In this document: positions 40,632 through 47,681 of the stretch, piece after piece
Numbering within the stretch: the stretch's first letter is position 1
How the letters are laid out: every line of letters starts with the position of its first letter
NCBI GenBank assembly: GCA_029983505.1
Contig: JASBZK010000004.1
Coordinates: 1 to 64,000, forward strand
Length of the DNA stretch: 64,000 nucleotides
Direction: 5' to 3'
Source of the DNA: Porphyromonas sp.
GTDB lineage: Bacteria; Bacteroidota; Bacteroidia; Bacteroidales; Porphyromonadaceae
Made by a program: the position numbers and the translations under genes
The notes under the pieces: generated by a model
Database searches by the model: none
Seen by the model: only the letters and a program-made list of their open reading frames with translations
Told to the model about the DNA's origin: nothing

Positions 40632-42188
40632 ATGAAAACGGAATATCTTTCTCTCATCGCGGGTGCCGCAGCGCTCTCGCCGGCTTTTCAGAAAGCCTTG
40701 GCACAAGAAGCGGGGCACTACAACGTCATCATCATCGAGAGCGACGATCACGCCTATCAGATGATGTCGTGCTACGGCGGACTGATGAAGACACCCGGCA
40801 TCGACCGCATCGCAGAGGGCGGCGTGCGCTTCGACAACAGTTTCGTCGCCAACTCGATCTCGGGTCCCTCCCGCGCCTGCACCATTACCGGCAAGCACTC
40901 CCACAAGAACGGCTACCTCCAAAACGTCAACTCCCACTTCGACGGAGACCAGCAGACTTTTCCCAAGCTCCTCCACGCCGCAGGCTACCAGACGGCCGTC
41001 GTCGGCAAATGGCACCTCGAGAGCCTCCCGCAGGGCTTCGACTACTGGGAGATCTTCCCGGGGCAGGGCGACTATTACAACTCGAACACCATCATCGCCC
41101 CAAATGACACCGTACCCAACAAAGGCTACGCCACGGATCTCGTGGCGGACAAGTCCCTTGCCTGGCTGAAAGAGCAACGCGACCCATCGAAGCCTTTCTT
41201 CCTGTGGATCGAGCACAAGGCGGTACACCGCGACTGGCTCCCGAGAGTGAAGGACTTGGAGAAGTTTGAGGACACCACGTTCCCCGTCCCCGAGACCTTC
41301 TTCGACGACTACGCCGGACGCCCTGCCGCAGAACACGCGGAGATGCGCATCGGTCGGGATATGGACATCGCTTACGACGTAAAAGTGGAGCAGGAAAAGC
41401 CCGAGACCGTCCTCGCTCACTACTACACCGAGCTCGTCAACCGACTCAGTCCCGAAGGACAGAAGAAGTACCGTGCCTTTTACGACAAAATCATCGCCGA
41501 ATACAACTCTAAGAAGCGCTCCGAAAAGGAAGAAGCACTCTGGAGGTACCAACGCTATATGCGCGACTATGCCAAAGTGGTCTACGCTATGGATGAGAGC
41601 ATCGGCCGCGTGATGGACTACCTCGAGAAAGAAGGCCTACTCGACACAACCATCGTGATGTATATGTCCGACCAGGGATTCTATATGGGCGAGCACGGCT
41701 GGTTCGATAAGCGCTTTATGTACGAAGAGAGCTTCCGCACCCCGCTCATTATGCATCTGCCGAAAGGCTTGGACGCACGCGGAGCGATCGGCGAGCTGGT
41801 CCAAAACATCGACATCGCCCCCACCGTCCTCGACGCCGCAGGCGTACCCATCCCCGCGGATATGCAGGGCAAGAGCCTTATGCCGCTCCTAAGGGGCGAG
41901 AAGCAGCTCCCGGGTCGCGACGCGCTCTACTACCACTTCTACGAGTACCCCGCGGAGCATATGGCGATGCGCCACTACGGGGTGCGCACCGATCGCTACA
42001 AACTGATACACTTCTACAATAAGGACGACTTCTGGGAGCTTTACGACCTGAAGGAAGACCCCCGGGAGCTCCATAACCTCTACGACGATCCCAAGTACCG
42101 CGCCGTCCGTAAGGCTATGGAGAAGACCCTCCTCTCCGAGCAGATCCGCTACGACGATAAGCTCGCCATCAGTCTCAATAACTTCTAA
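40632..42188 (+). CDS. Exported sulfatase, serine type
   Basis: A 518-aa type I sulfatase. N-terminal signal-like MKTEYLSLIAGAAALSPAFQKALAQ, then NVIIIESDDHAYQMMSCYGG with the metal Asp pair. The formylglycine site is SGPSRACTITGKH, meaning a serine (not cysteine) is the predicted modified residue, which requires an anaerobic radical-SAM maturase encoded elsewhere. Other motifs are VGKWHL, MYMSDQGFYMGEHGWFDKRFMYEESFRTP and the C-terminal WELYDLKEDPRELHNLYDDP. I placed the start at 40632 to give the signal peptide. Probable substrate is sulfated host glycan such as mucin or glycosaminoglycan. Confidence 0.92.
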   Translation: MKTEYLSLIAGAAALSPAFQKALAQEAGHYNVIIIESDDHAYQMMSCYGGLMKTPGIDRIAEGGVRFDNSFVANSISGPSRACTITGKHSHKNGYLQNVNSHFDGDQQTFPKLLHAAGYQTAVVGKWHLESLPQGFDYWEIFPGQGDYYNSNTIIAPNDTVPNKGYATDLVADKSLAWLKEQRDPSKPFFLWIEHKAVHRDWLPRVKDLEKFEDTTFPVPETFFDDYAGRPAAEHAEMRIGRDMDIAYDVKVEQEKPETVLAHYYTELVNRLSPEGQKKYRAFYDKIIAEYNSKKRSEKEEALWRYQRYMRDYAKVVYAMDESIGRVMDYLEKEGLLDTTIVMYMSDQGFYMGEHGWFDKRFMYEESFRTPLIMHLPKGLDARGAIGELVQNIDIAPTVLDAAGVPIPADMQGKSLMPLLRGEKQLPGRDALYYHFYEYPAEHMAMRHYGVRTDRYKLIHFYNKDDFWELYDLKEDPRELHNLYDDPKYRAVRKAMEKTLLSEQIRYDDKLAISLNNF

Positions 42189-42197
42189 GAGTACCCG

Positions 42198-42235
42198 GGA
42201 AAGGAGACACGGGGGGGCCGGTGTCTCCTTTTCCA
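42198..42235 (+). terminator. Rho-independent terminator after sulfatase
   Basis: GGAAAGGAGACAC (42198-42210) pairs with GTGTCTCCTTTTCC (42221-42234) across a G-rich loop. Confidence 0.8.
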
Positions 42236-42249
42236 TAAAACAAACGTTT

Positions 42250-43008
42250 ATGGCAGACTATCTCGACCTTACTTCCGCCAACCTCGGCGGGATGAAAGAC
42301 CTTGCTCCCGACCTCGTCGTCCTCCCGTGGGGCGCCATCGAACCGCATAACCTCCACCTCCCTTACCTCACGGACGCGCTCCTCGCCCGTGACGTGGCGC
42401 TCGATGCCGCCCGCCTGGCTCTGGAGAAGTACGGACACCGTTGTGTCGTGATGCCCGCTATGCCGCTGGGGTCGCATAACCCGGGGCAGTTCGACCTTCC
42501 TTTCTGCATCCATTTCCGGCAGGAGACGCAGACCGCCGTCTTTCGGGACATCGCCTATGCGCTCTACCGACAGGGGGTGAGGAAACTCGTCGTCATCAAC
42601 GGTCACGGCGGCAACTCCTTCAAGGGGATGATTCGCGACCTCGCGTTCGAGCTACCGGACTTCCTCGTCTTCGCGGGCGAGTGGTACCGTGCGGTGAAGC
42701 CGGAGGGGTACTTCGACATCGTCGGCGATCACGCGGACGAGCTGGAGACCTCCGTGATGATGCACTACCATCCGGACTACGTCGACCTCTCCAAGGCAGG
42801 CGACGGGGCCTCCACGACGTTTGCTTCCGACGCGCTCCGCAAAGGGGTGGCGTGGACACCGCGCGACTGGAGTAAAATCAGCCGGGATACCGGCGTGGGC
42901 GACCCGCGCCGGGCGACAGCGGAGAAGGGCAGGGCTTTTGCGGACGCGTGTGCTTCTGCTTTTGCAGCGCTCTTTCACGACCTCGTCACCCGTCCCCTTT
43001 ACGACTAA
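42250..43008 (+). CDS. Creatininase-family amidohydrolase
   Basis: A 252-aa metal-dependent amidohydrolase of the creatininase family. Motifs: VVLPWGAIEPHNLHLPYLTDALLA (metal Glu, His, Asp), MPLGSHNP, VVINGHGGNSF and DHADELETSVMM. Family members act on creatinine, formamidopyrimidine-like compounds or mycofactocin-type peptides; the substrate here is unknown. It starts just after the sulfatase terminator and has no visible promoter of its own; the functional link to the sulfatase is not established. Confidence 0.88.
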   Translation: MADYLDLTSANLGGMKDLAPDLVVLPWGAIEPHNLHLPYLTDALLARDVALDAARLALEKYGHRCVVMPAMPLGSHNPGQFDLPFCIHFRQETQTAVFRDIAYALYRQGVRKLVVINGHGGNSFKGMIRDLAFELPDFLVFAGEWYRAVKPEGYFDIVGDHADELETSVMMHYHPDYVDLSKAGDGASTTFASDALRKGVAWTPRDWSKISRDTGVGDPRRATAEKGRAFADACASAFAALFHDLVTRPLYD

Positions 43009-43025
43009 TATGAGGGGGTAATCCC

Positions 43026-43104
43026 GGCCTGTATCTCGTGATTGCCTCGGTACGTGTCTCGCTGCAAAAAGGTACGGACCGGGAAGATCGCCTCGGCCTG
43101 TGTC
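43026..43104. repeat. Four-unit 23-bp array O
   Basis: Units start at 43026 (GGCCTGTATC), 43049 (GGTACGTGTC), 43071 (GGTACGGACC) and 43095 (GGCCTGTGTC), with spacing 23, 22, 24. It lies between the creatininase-like gene and the ribosomal-protein promoter. Confidence 0.84.
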
Positions 43105-43160
43105 TCGCTTGGGGCGAAGGTCGGAGGTGCAAGATTTTTCGGCGGAAGGGGAAAATAAAT

Positions 43161-43191
43161 TTTGCAGGGAAGTAAAAAAATAGTACCTTTG
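43161..43191 (+). promoter_or_regulatory. Complete Bacteroidota promoter for rpsF-rpsR-rplI
   Basis: -33 TTTG (43161-43164) and -7 TACCTTTG (43184-43191) are separated by 19 bp. The leader is about 50 nt. Confidence 0.82.
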
Positions 43192-43246
43192 CGGTCGCTA
43201 AATCATTATTTTTCAAACCCCTAATAAGGTAAGAGTAACAAAACAA

Positions 43247-43654
43247 ATGAATCATTACGAAACCGTTTTCATTCTAAGTCCCGTTTTGTCTGCCGATCAG
43301 ACAAAGGAAACGGTAGACAAGTTCACCGGTATGATCACCGACAACGGCGGTACCGTCGTGAACAAAGAAGAGTGGGGTCAGCGCAAGCTCGCATACCCCA
43401 TCAAGAGGCTGTCTGCCGGCTATTACGTCTTCGTAGAGTTTGACGCAGAAGGAGACTTCGTCGACAAACTCGAAGTCAACTATCGCCGTGACGACAACGT
43501 CATCCGCTTCCTCACGTTCAAGCAGGACAAGTTTGCGCACGAATACGCCGAAAAGCGTCGCAAAATCCGCTCCGGAAAGACCGAAGGCTCCGCAGCTGCA
43601 GAGGCTGAAAATGCCGAAGGTACCGCAGAAGTCGAAGCAAACGTAGAACAGTAA
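43247..43654 (+). CDS. rpsF: 30S ribosomal protein S6
   Basis: A 135-aa S6 with MNHYETVFILSPVLSADQTKETVDKF at the N-terminus and the conserved LAYPIKRLSAGYYVFVEF. The C-terminal extension is rich in Ala/Glu (EGSAAAEAENAEGTAEVEANVEQ), longer than in E. coli after glutamylation. It is first in the rpsF-rpsR-rplI operon and has a well-formed promoter. Confidence 0.97.
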   Translation: MNHYETVFILSPVLSADQTKETVDKFTGMITDNGGTVVNKEEWGQRKLAYPIKRLSAGYYVFVEFDAEGDFVDKLEVNYRRDDNVIRFLTFKQDKFAHEYAEKRRKIRSGKTEGSAAAEAENAEGTAEVEANVEQ

Positions 43655-43678
43655 GACCACCTCTTAGATCAGCACACA

Positions 43679-43954
43679 ATGGCACAAGACAAGAAAGGCG
43701 GACGCCAAAATACCAAACGTCGCCGTACCCACCTTACCCAGCCCAAGAAATACTGCCGCTTCAAGAAAGCAGGCATCAAGTATGTGGACTACAAGGACCC
43801 CGAGTTCCTTAAGAAGTTCCTCAACGAACAGGGCAAAATCCTCCCCCGCCGTATCACCGGCAACTCCCTCAAGTTCCAACGCCGCGTCGCTACCGCTGTG
43901 AAGCGCGCCCGCCACTTGGCTCTCCTCCCCTACGTCGCCGACCTGCTCGACTAA
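43679..43954 (+). CDS. rpsR: 30S ribosomal protein S18
   Basis: A 91-aa S18. An N-terminal basic arm is followed by KKYCRFKKAGIKYVDYKDPEFLKKFLNEQGKILPRRITGNSLKFQRRVATAVKRARHLALLPYV, the conserved core that binds S6 and 16S rRNA. It lies 24 bp after rpsF. Confidence 0.97.
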   Translation: MAQDKKGGRQNTKRRRTHLTQPKKYCRFKKAGIKYVDYKDPEFLKKFLNEQGKILPRRITGNSLKFQRRVATAVKRARHLALLPYVADLLD

Positions 43955-44008
43955 CCCCCGGGAGACCACTTACACGAAACATTCACATAAGGAGACAGAA
44001 TACACTCT

Positions 44009-44623
44009 ATGAAGATTATTTTGAAAGAAGACATCTCCAACCTCGGCTTCAAAAACGACGTCGTCGAAGTAAAGCCCGGGTATGGCAGAAACTTTCTAAT
44101 CCCGCAAGGCAAGGCCATTATCGCGAACGAAACTTCCCTGAAGGTCTTGGCTGAAAATATGCGCCAGCAAGAGCGCAAGCTCGCGAAAGAAAAGGCAGAC
44201 GCTCAAGCCCTGGCCGACAAACTCGAAGGCGCCAAAGCGAACCTCCTCGTCAAGACGAGCAATACCGGCACCATCTACGGCTCCGTTACCGCTGCCATGG
44301 TGGCCGACAACCTCGAAGCCCAAGGCTTTGAAGTCAACCGCAAAATGCTCCAACTCCAAGGCGGCATCAAAGAGATCGGCGAATACGTGGCGAAGGTACG
44401 TCTCCACCGTGACATTACGGTCGAAGTCCCCGTCATCGTCGAAAGCGAAAATGCTGCCGAGATAGCTGCCGCCAAGGCTCAGGCCAAGGCTGAAGAAGCA
44501 GCGCGTCAGGCAGAGAAGGAACGCAAGCTCGCTGCCGAAAACGCCGAAGCTGAGGTCGAAGGTGCCGAAGAAGTCGAAGGCGAAGAAGCCGCAGCCGAAG
44601 CTCCCGAAAACGCCGAAGCGTAA
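44009..44623 (+). CDS. rplI: 50S ribosomal protein L9, with extended acidic tail
   Basis: A 204-aa L9. The N-domain MKIILKEDISNLGFKNDVVEVKPGYGRNFLIPQGKAI binds 23S rRNA, and the central helix is EKADAQALADKL. The C-domain has SVTAAMVADNLEAQGFEVNRK. The final 50 or so residues form an Ala/Glu-rich tail (AENAEAEVEGAEEVEGEEAAAEAP) not found in the E. coli protein (149 aa). It is third in the S6-S18-L9 operon. Confidence 0.96.
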   Translation: MKIILKEDISNLGFKNDVVEVKPGYGRNFLIPQGKAIIANETSLKVLAENMRQQERKLAKEKADAQALADKLEGAKANLLVKTSNTGTIYGSVTAAMVADNLEAQGFEVNRKMLQLQGGIKEIGEYVAKVRLHRDITVEVPVIVESENAAEIAAAKAQAKAEEAARQAEKERKLAAENAEAEVEGAEEVEGEEAAAEAPENAEA

Positions 44624-44699
44624 AGGAAATACCTCCCAAAGCGAGGTGCAGGCAGTCATTCCCTTCGGGTGGAGAAGCGGTCTGCAACGTGTGATGGGA

Positions 44700-44737
44700 A
44701 AACGGACGACACGGACATCCGTCCGGTCCGGTTTTTG
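44700..44737 (+). terminator. Possible terminator after rplI
   Basis: ACGGACG with CGTCCG separated by a short loop, then GGTCCGGTTTTTG. The stem is imperfect, so confidence is low. The whole 141-bp gap (44624-44764) also holds several other G/C-rich short inverted repeats and might be a structured leader of the next gene. Confidence 0.4.
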
Positions 44738-44764
44738 AGTAACACATACACTTAGACTTAAATC

Positions 44765-45382
44765 ATGAAAGAATACGCTCTTAGCGCGACGAAGCGTGAC
44801 GTCCTCGGCAAGCGCGAAATGAAGAAGCTCCGCAAGGAGGGTCTCATCCCCGCAAACATCTACGGCGGAGAAGACCACATCAATATCACGGTTAAGAAGG
44901 ACGATCTCCGCAACCTCCTCTACACGCCGGATATCTACCTCGTCAACCTCACCATCGACGGCAAGGAAAGGAAGTGCATCATCCAGGAGCTCCAGTTCCA
45001 CCCCGTTACGGACGAAATCCTCCACCTCGACTTCCTCGAAGTCTTTGCCGACAAGCCCGTGACGATGGAAGTGCCCGTGGTACTCGACGGTTTCCCCGTC
45101 GGTGTACGTGCCGGTGGTAAGCTCAACCTCGATATGCGCAAGCTCAAGGTGAAAGGTTTCTACAAGGACATCCCCGAACAGCTCCACATTGACGTCTCCA
45201 AGCTCGGTCTCGGTAAGACGATGAAAGTGGGACAGGTTTCTTTCGAGGGTCTCGAAGTGCTTAACGCCAAAGCTGCTGTCGTGGCCGCTGTCCGCACCAC
45301 TCGTGCAGCCCGCAGCGCCGGTGTCGGTCAGGCATCCGAAGAAGAAGCAGAAGAAGGCGAAGAAGCACCTGCAGAAGCCTAA
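44765..45382 (+). CDS. rplY: 50S ribosomal protein L25 / general stress protein Ctc
   Basis: A 205-aa L25/Ctc protein binding 5S rRNA. The TL5-like N-domain (SATKRDVLGKREMKKLRKEGLIPANIYGG) is followed by a beta-rich C-domain with EVPVVLDGFPVGVRAGGKLNLDMRKLKVK. An acidic Ala/Glu C-terminal tail (about residues 185-205) follows. No signal. It is placed after the S6-S18-L9 operon across a 141-bp gap, and a terminator plus array P follow. In many bacteria it precedes pth; here DUF3109 and pth follow later on the same strand. Confidence 0.94.
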   Translation: MKEYALSATKRDVLGKREMKKLRKEGLIPANIYGGEDHINITVKKDDLRNLLYTPDIYLVNLTIDGKERKCIIQELQFHPVTDEILHLDFLEVFADKPVTMEVPVVLDGFPVGVRAGGKLNLDMRKLKVKGFYKDIPEQLHIDVSKLGLGKTMKVGQVSFEGLEVLNAKAAVVAAVRTTRAARSAGVGQASEEEAEEGEEAPAEA

Positions 45383-45410
45383 AGGAGCTTCTCTTCACCC
45401 CATCCTACAA

Positions 45411-45457
45411 GTCCGGGAGAGGCCGTCACGAGTGGCGCCTTGTCCCGGGCTCGTTTT
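45411..45457 (+). terminator. Rho-independent terminator after rplY
   Basis: CCGGGAGAGGC (45413-45423) pairs with GCGCCTTGTCCCGG (45435-45448) with one internal mismatch, and a T run follows at 45453-45457. Confidence 0.75.
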
Positions 45458-45458
45458 T

Positions 45459-45538
45459 GGTACAGACCGAGACGATTTGCTATGTCCGTACCGGGTGTGA
45501 ATCTCGGCTTGGGCGAAAAATATTTTTTGGTCTGTACC
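45459..45538. repeat. Four-position 23-bp array P (third unit decayed)
   Basis: Units start at 45459 (GGTACAGACC), 45483 (TGTCCGTACC) and 45529 (GGTCTGTACC). The third position near 45506 is decayed. Spacing is 24, 23, 23. It follows the rplY terminator directly. Confidence 0.8.
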
Positions 45539-45599
45539 CCTTTCTTCAAAGGGCTTGGCACCGACTTTGAGTTTACCTCTTCCAATCACAAAATCCTAT

Positions 45600-46196
45600 A
45601 TGGGTCCTGCCATTATCGACATCCAAGGCACACTTGTCTCTTCGGACGTGATCACCACTTTTTTCGTCTGCGATCTCGAGGCCTGCAAAGGCGCTTGCTG
45701 CATTGAGGGCGACGGAGGCGCGCCGGTCACGGAGGACGAAGAGACGTCGATGAGAGAAGCTTTCCCCGACATCAAGCGATACCTTCGGGAGGAGGCTGTC
45801 CGAGAGGTCGAAAAGCGCGGTTTCGCCTACACAGACAGTGACGGAGACCGGCTGACGACCCTTTTCCGCGGCAGGGAGTGCGCTTTCACCTGCTTTGAAA
45901 AAGACGGCTCGGCGCGCTGTGCCTTTGAAAAAGGGCACACAGAAGGCGTGAGCCCCGCTTTCTTTAAGCCCATCTCATGCTACCTCTACCCCGTCCGCCT
46001 CTCTATGGTGGGCGAAATGGTGGCCGTCAATTACCACCGCTGGAAGCCCATCTGTGAGCCCGCGCGCAGGCTCGGTCGGGCGAAAGGGGTCAGGCTGTAT
46101 CAGTTTCTGAAAGCTCCCCTCACGAGGGCTTTCGGAGAGAAGTGGTATGCCGAGCTCGAAGAAGTGGCTGAAATGTACTTGAAGACCTTTGCATAG
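45600..46196 (+). CDS. DUF3109 family cysteine-rich protein
   Basis: A 198-aa protein of the DUF3109 family. The N-terminal region reads IIDIQGTLVSSDVITTFFVCDLEACKGACCIEGDGGAPV, with a conserved Cys-rich signature (CDLEACKGACC). Further cysteines CAFTCF, CAFEKGHTEG and CYLYP follow, probably a metal or Fe-S site as in YkgJ-like proteins. I chose ATG 45600 because the conserved region begins immediately; upstream in-frame ATG 45555 adds unrelated residues. The role is not known. Confidence 0.87.
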   Translation: MGPAIIDIQGTLVSSDVITTFFVCDLEACKGACCIEGDGGAPVTEDEETSMREAFPDIKRYLREEAVREVEKRGFAYTDSDGDRLTTLFRGRECAFTCFEKDGSARCAFEKGHTEGVSPAFFKPISCYLYPVRLSMVGEMVAVNYHRWKPICEPARRLGRAKGVRLYQFLKAPLTRAFGEKWYAELEEVAEMYLKTFA

Positions 46197-46333
46197 CACC
46201 TCATCTGCTGCGCCCGTTTCGCGTCTCGGGCTTGGTCGTGTACGGTGAGTACACTCCCGTCGCCCTCGCACTCGGACGTCTTGCATCTGAGGCACTCTGC
46301 AAAGGTCTCCACGAAAAACTTCGTTTATCGTGT

Positions 46334-46360
46334 GTTAGGCCTTCTTTGCGAAGACCTAAC
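46334..46360 (+). promoter_or_regulatory. Hairpin just upstream of pth
   Basis: GTTAGG (46334-46339) and CTTC pair with GAAG and CCTAAC (46355-46360) around a TTTG loop. It lies 17 bp from the pth start and has no T tract, so it may be a leader structure and not a terminator. The remaining gap (46197-46333) shows nothing I can name. Confidence 0.45.
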
Positions 46361-46377
46361 TTGAAAAACTACTCCTT

Positions 46378-46965
46378 ATGAACGAAAATAAGTACCTCAT
46401 CGTCGGTCTCGGCAATATCGGTGCGGAGTACGACGGCACCAGGCACAACGCCGGTTTCCTCATCATAGACGAACTCGCCCGCGACCTCGGCCTCTCTTTT
46501 GCCCCCGCACGCTTCGGCGCCGTGGCGAAAGGCCGTATCAAAAACAAGCTCGTCGTACTCCTCAAACCGGACACCTATATGAACCTCTCCGGCAACGCAG
46601 TCCGTCACTGGGCCAGAGCCGAAGAGGTGGCGCCGGGGAATATCCTCGTCCTCGTCGACGACCTCGCTCTGCCTTTCGGTACACTCAGGCTCAAAGGTCA
46701 GGGTAGCGCAGGGGGGCATAACGGTCTTAAGAACATTGAAGAAATGCTCGGCACGAATAAGTACCCGCGTCTCCGCTTCGGCATCGGCAACGACTTCCCG
46801 AGAGGGGGGCAGATCGATTTCGTGCTCGAGAAGTTTGCCCCCGAGGAGCGCGCCGAGATGCCCGATCTGCTCCATACGGCGTCCGAGACGATTAAGAGTT
46901 TCGTCCTCGCTGGACTGGAGCGGACGATGAACGCGTTCAACAAACACCGGAAGGAAGAGCCATGA
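46378..46965 (+). CDS. pth: Peptidyl-tRNA hydrolase
   Basis: A 195-aa Pth that releases peptides from drop-off peptidyl-tRNA. Catalytic motifs are intact: YLIVGLGNIGAEYDGTRHNAGF (His about residue 23), DTYMNLSGNAV, LVLVDDLALPFGTLRLKGQGSAGGHNGLKNIEEMLG (catalytic Asp) and YPRLRFGIG. Its last codons overlap the S4-domain gene start by 4 bp (ATGA), implying coupling. Confidence 0.97.
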   Translation: MNENKYLIVGLGNIGAEYDGTRHNAGFLIIDELARDLGLSFAPARFGAVAKGRIKNKLVVLLKPDTYMNLSGNAVRHWARAEEVAPGNILVLVDDLALPFGTLRLKGQGSAGGHNGLKNIEEMLGTNKYPRLRFGIGNDFPRGGQIDFVLEKFAPEERAEMPDLLHTASETIKSFVLAGLERTMNAFNKHRKEEP

Positions 46966-47465
46966 GCCAAACACGCATCGACAAATGGCTCTGGAGCGTC
47001 CGTGTCTACAAGACCCGCTCCGTGGCGGCCACGGCGATCAAAAACAGCCGTGTACGGATCGGCGACACGATCGCCAAACCCTCTTCGCCCGTCAAGGAGG
47101 GCGACGTCGTCAAGGTACGCAAGCCGCCCGTCACTTACTCTTTTCGCGTCATCGGCATCCCTCCGAGCCGAGTGGGCGCCAAGCTCGTCCCTCAGTTTCT
47201 CGAGAACATCACCCCTCAGTCCGAATACGATCTCATAGAGATGCAGCGTATGAGCGGTATGCAGGCGAGAGCGAAAGGGCTCGGCAGACCGACGAAGAAG
47301 GAACGGCGTGATTTGGATGACTTTATGCACCCCGGAGACACCTTCGACTGGATGGACGACGAGGACGACGGCGAGAGCGGCGAAATGTTGCTCGCGGCTT
47401 CGGACGAGGACTACTCCAAGGACGACGAAGACGACGTCCTTGATGCGATGGGTTTTTGGGACTGA
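46962..47465 (+). CDS. S4-domain RNA-binding protein (HslR-like)
   Basis: A 167-aa protein. The N-terminal S4 RNA-binding domain reads RIDKWLWSVRVYKTRSVAATAIKNSRVRIGDTIAKPSSPVKEGDVVKVRK. A basic linker GRPTKKERRDLDDF precedes a very acidic C-terminal tail rich in Asp/Glu. HslR proteins bind free 50S subunits carrying stalled nascent chains, which fits its 4-bp overlap with pth: both act on ribosome rescue. The acidic tail is larger than in E. coli HslR. Confidence 0.9.
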   Translation: MSQTRIDKWLWSVRVYKTRSVAATAIKNSRVRIGDTIAKPSSPVKEGDVVKVRKPPVTYSFRVIGIPPSRVGAKLVPQFLENITPQSEYDLIEMQRMSGMQARAKGLGRPTKKERRDLDDFMHPGDTFDWMDDEDDGESGEMLLAASDEDYSKDDEDDVLDAMGFWD

Positions 47466-47528
47466 AAGAGGCACCGGCTTCCGGGGTCGGGCTTCTCTCT
47501 TTTAGACCCTCATCGCCCGGCTGAATTT

Positions 47529-47608
47529 GGTACGTACCGAGAAAAAGTTTTCGGTCTGTATGAGCCGAAAACTTTGTACAGACCGAAAAAGTTGTCTTGG
47601 TCTGTATC
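47529..47608. repeat. Four-unit 23-bp array Q, between convergent genes
   Basis: Units start at 47529 (GGTACGTACC), 47553 (GGTCTGTATG), 47575 (TGTACAGACC) and 47599 (GGTCTGTATC), with spacing 24, 22, 24. The linkers give an 11-bp perfect inverted repeat (AAAGTTTTCGG with CCGAAAACTTT). A separate bidirectional terminator follows downstream. Confidence 0.87.
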
Positions 47609-47620
47609 CCAAAGAAAAAG

Positions 47621-47656
47621 AAAAGCACCGAAGTGATAAACCGCTTCGGTGCTTTT
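47621..47656. terminator. Bidirectional terminator, S4 gene / TonB receptor
   Basis: A perfect 13-bp stem AAAAGCACCGAAG (47621-47633) with CTTCGGTGCTTTT (47644-47656). It gives a T run in both directions and serves the convergent TonB gene whose stop is at 47682. Confidence 0.9.
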
Positions 47657-47681
47657 CGCGAAAAAGAACTGTGTAAAAGTA

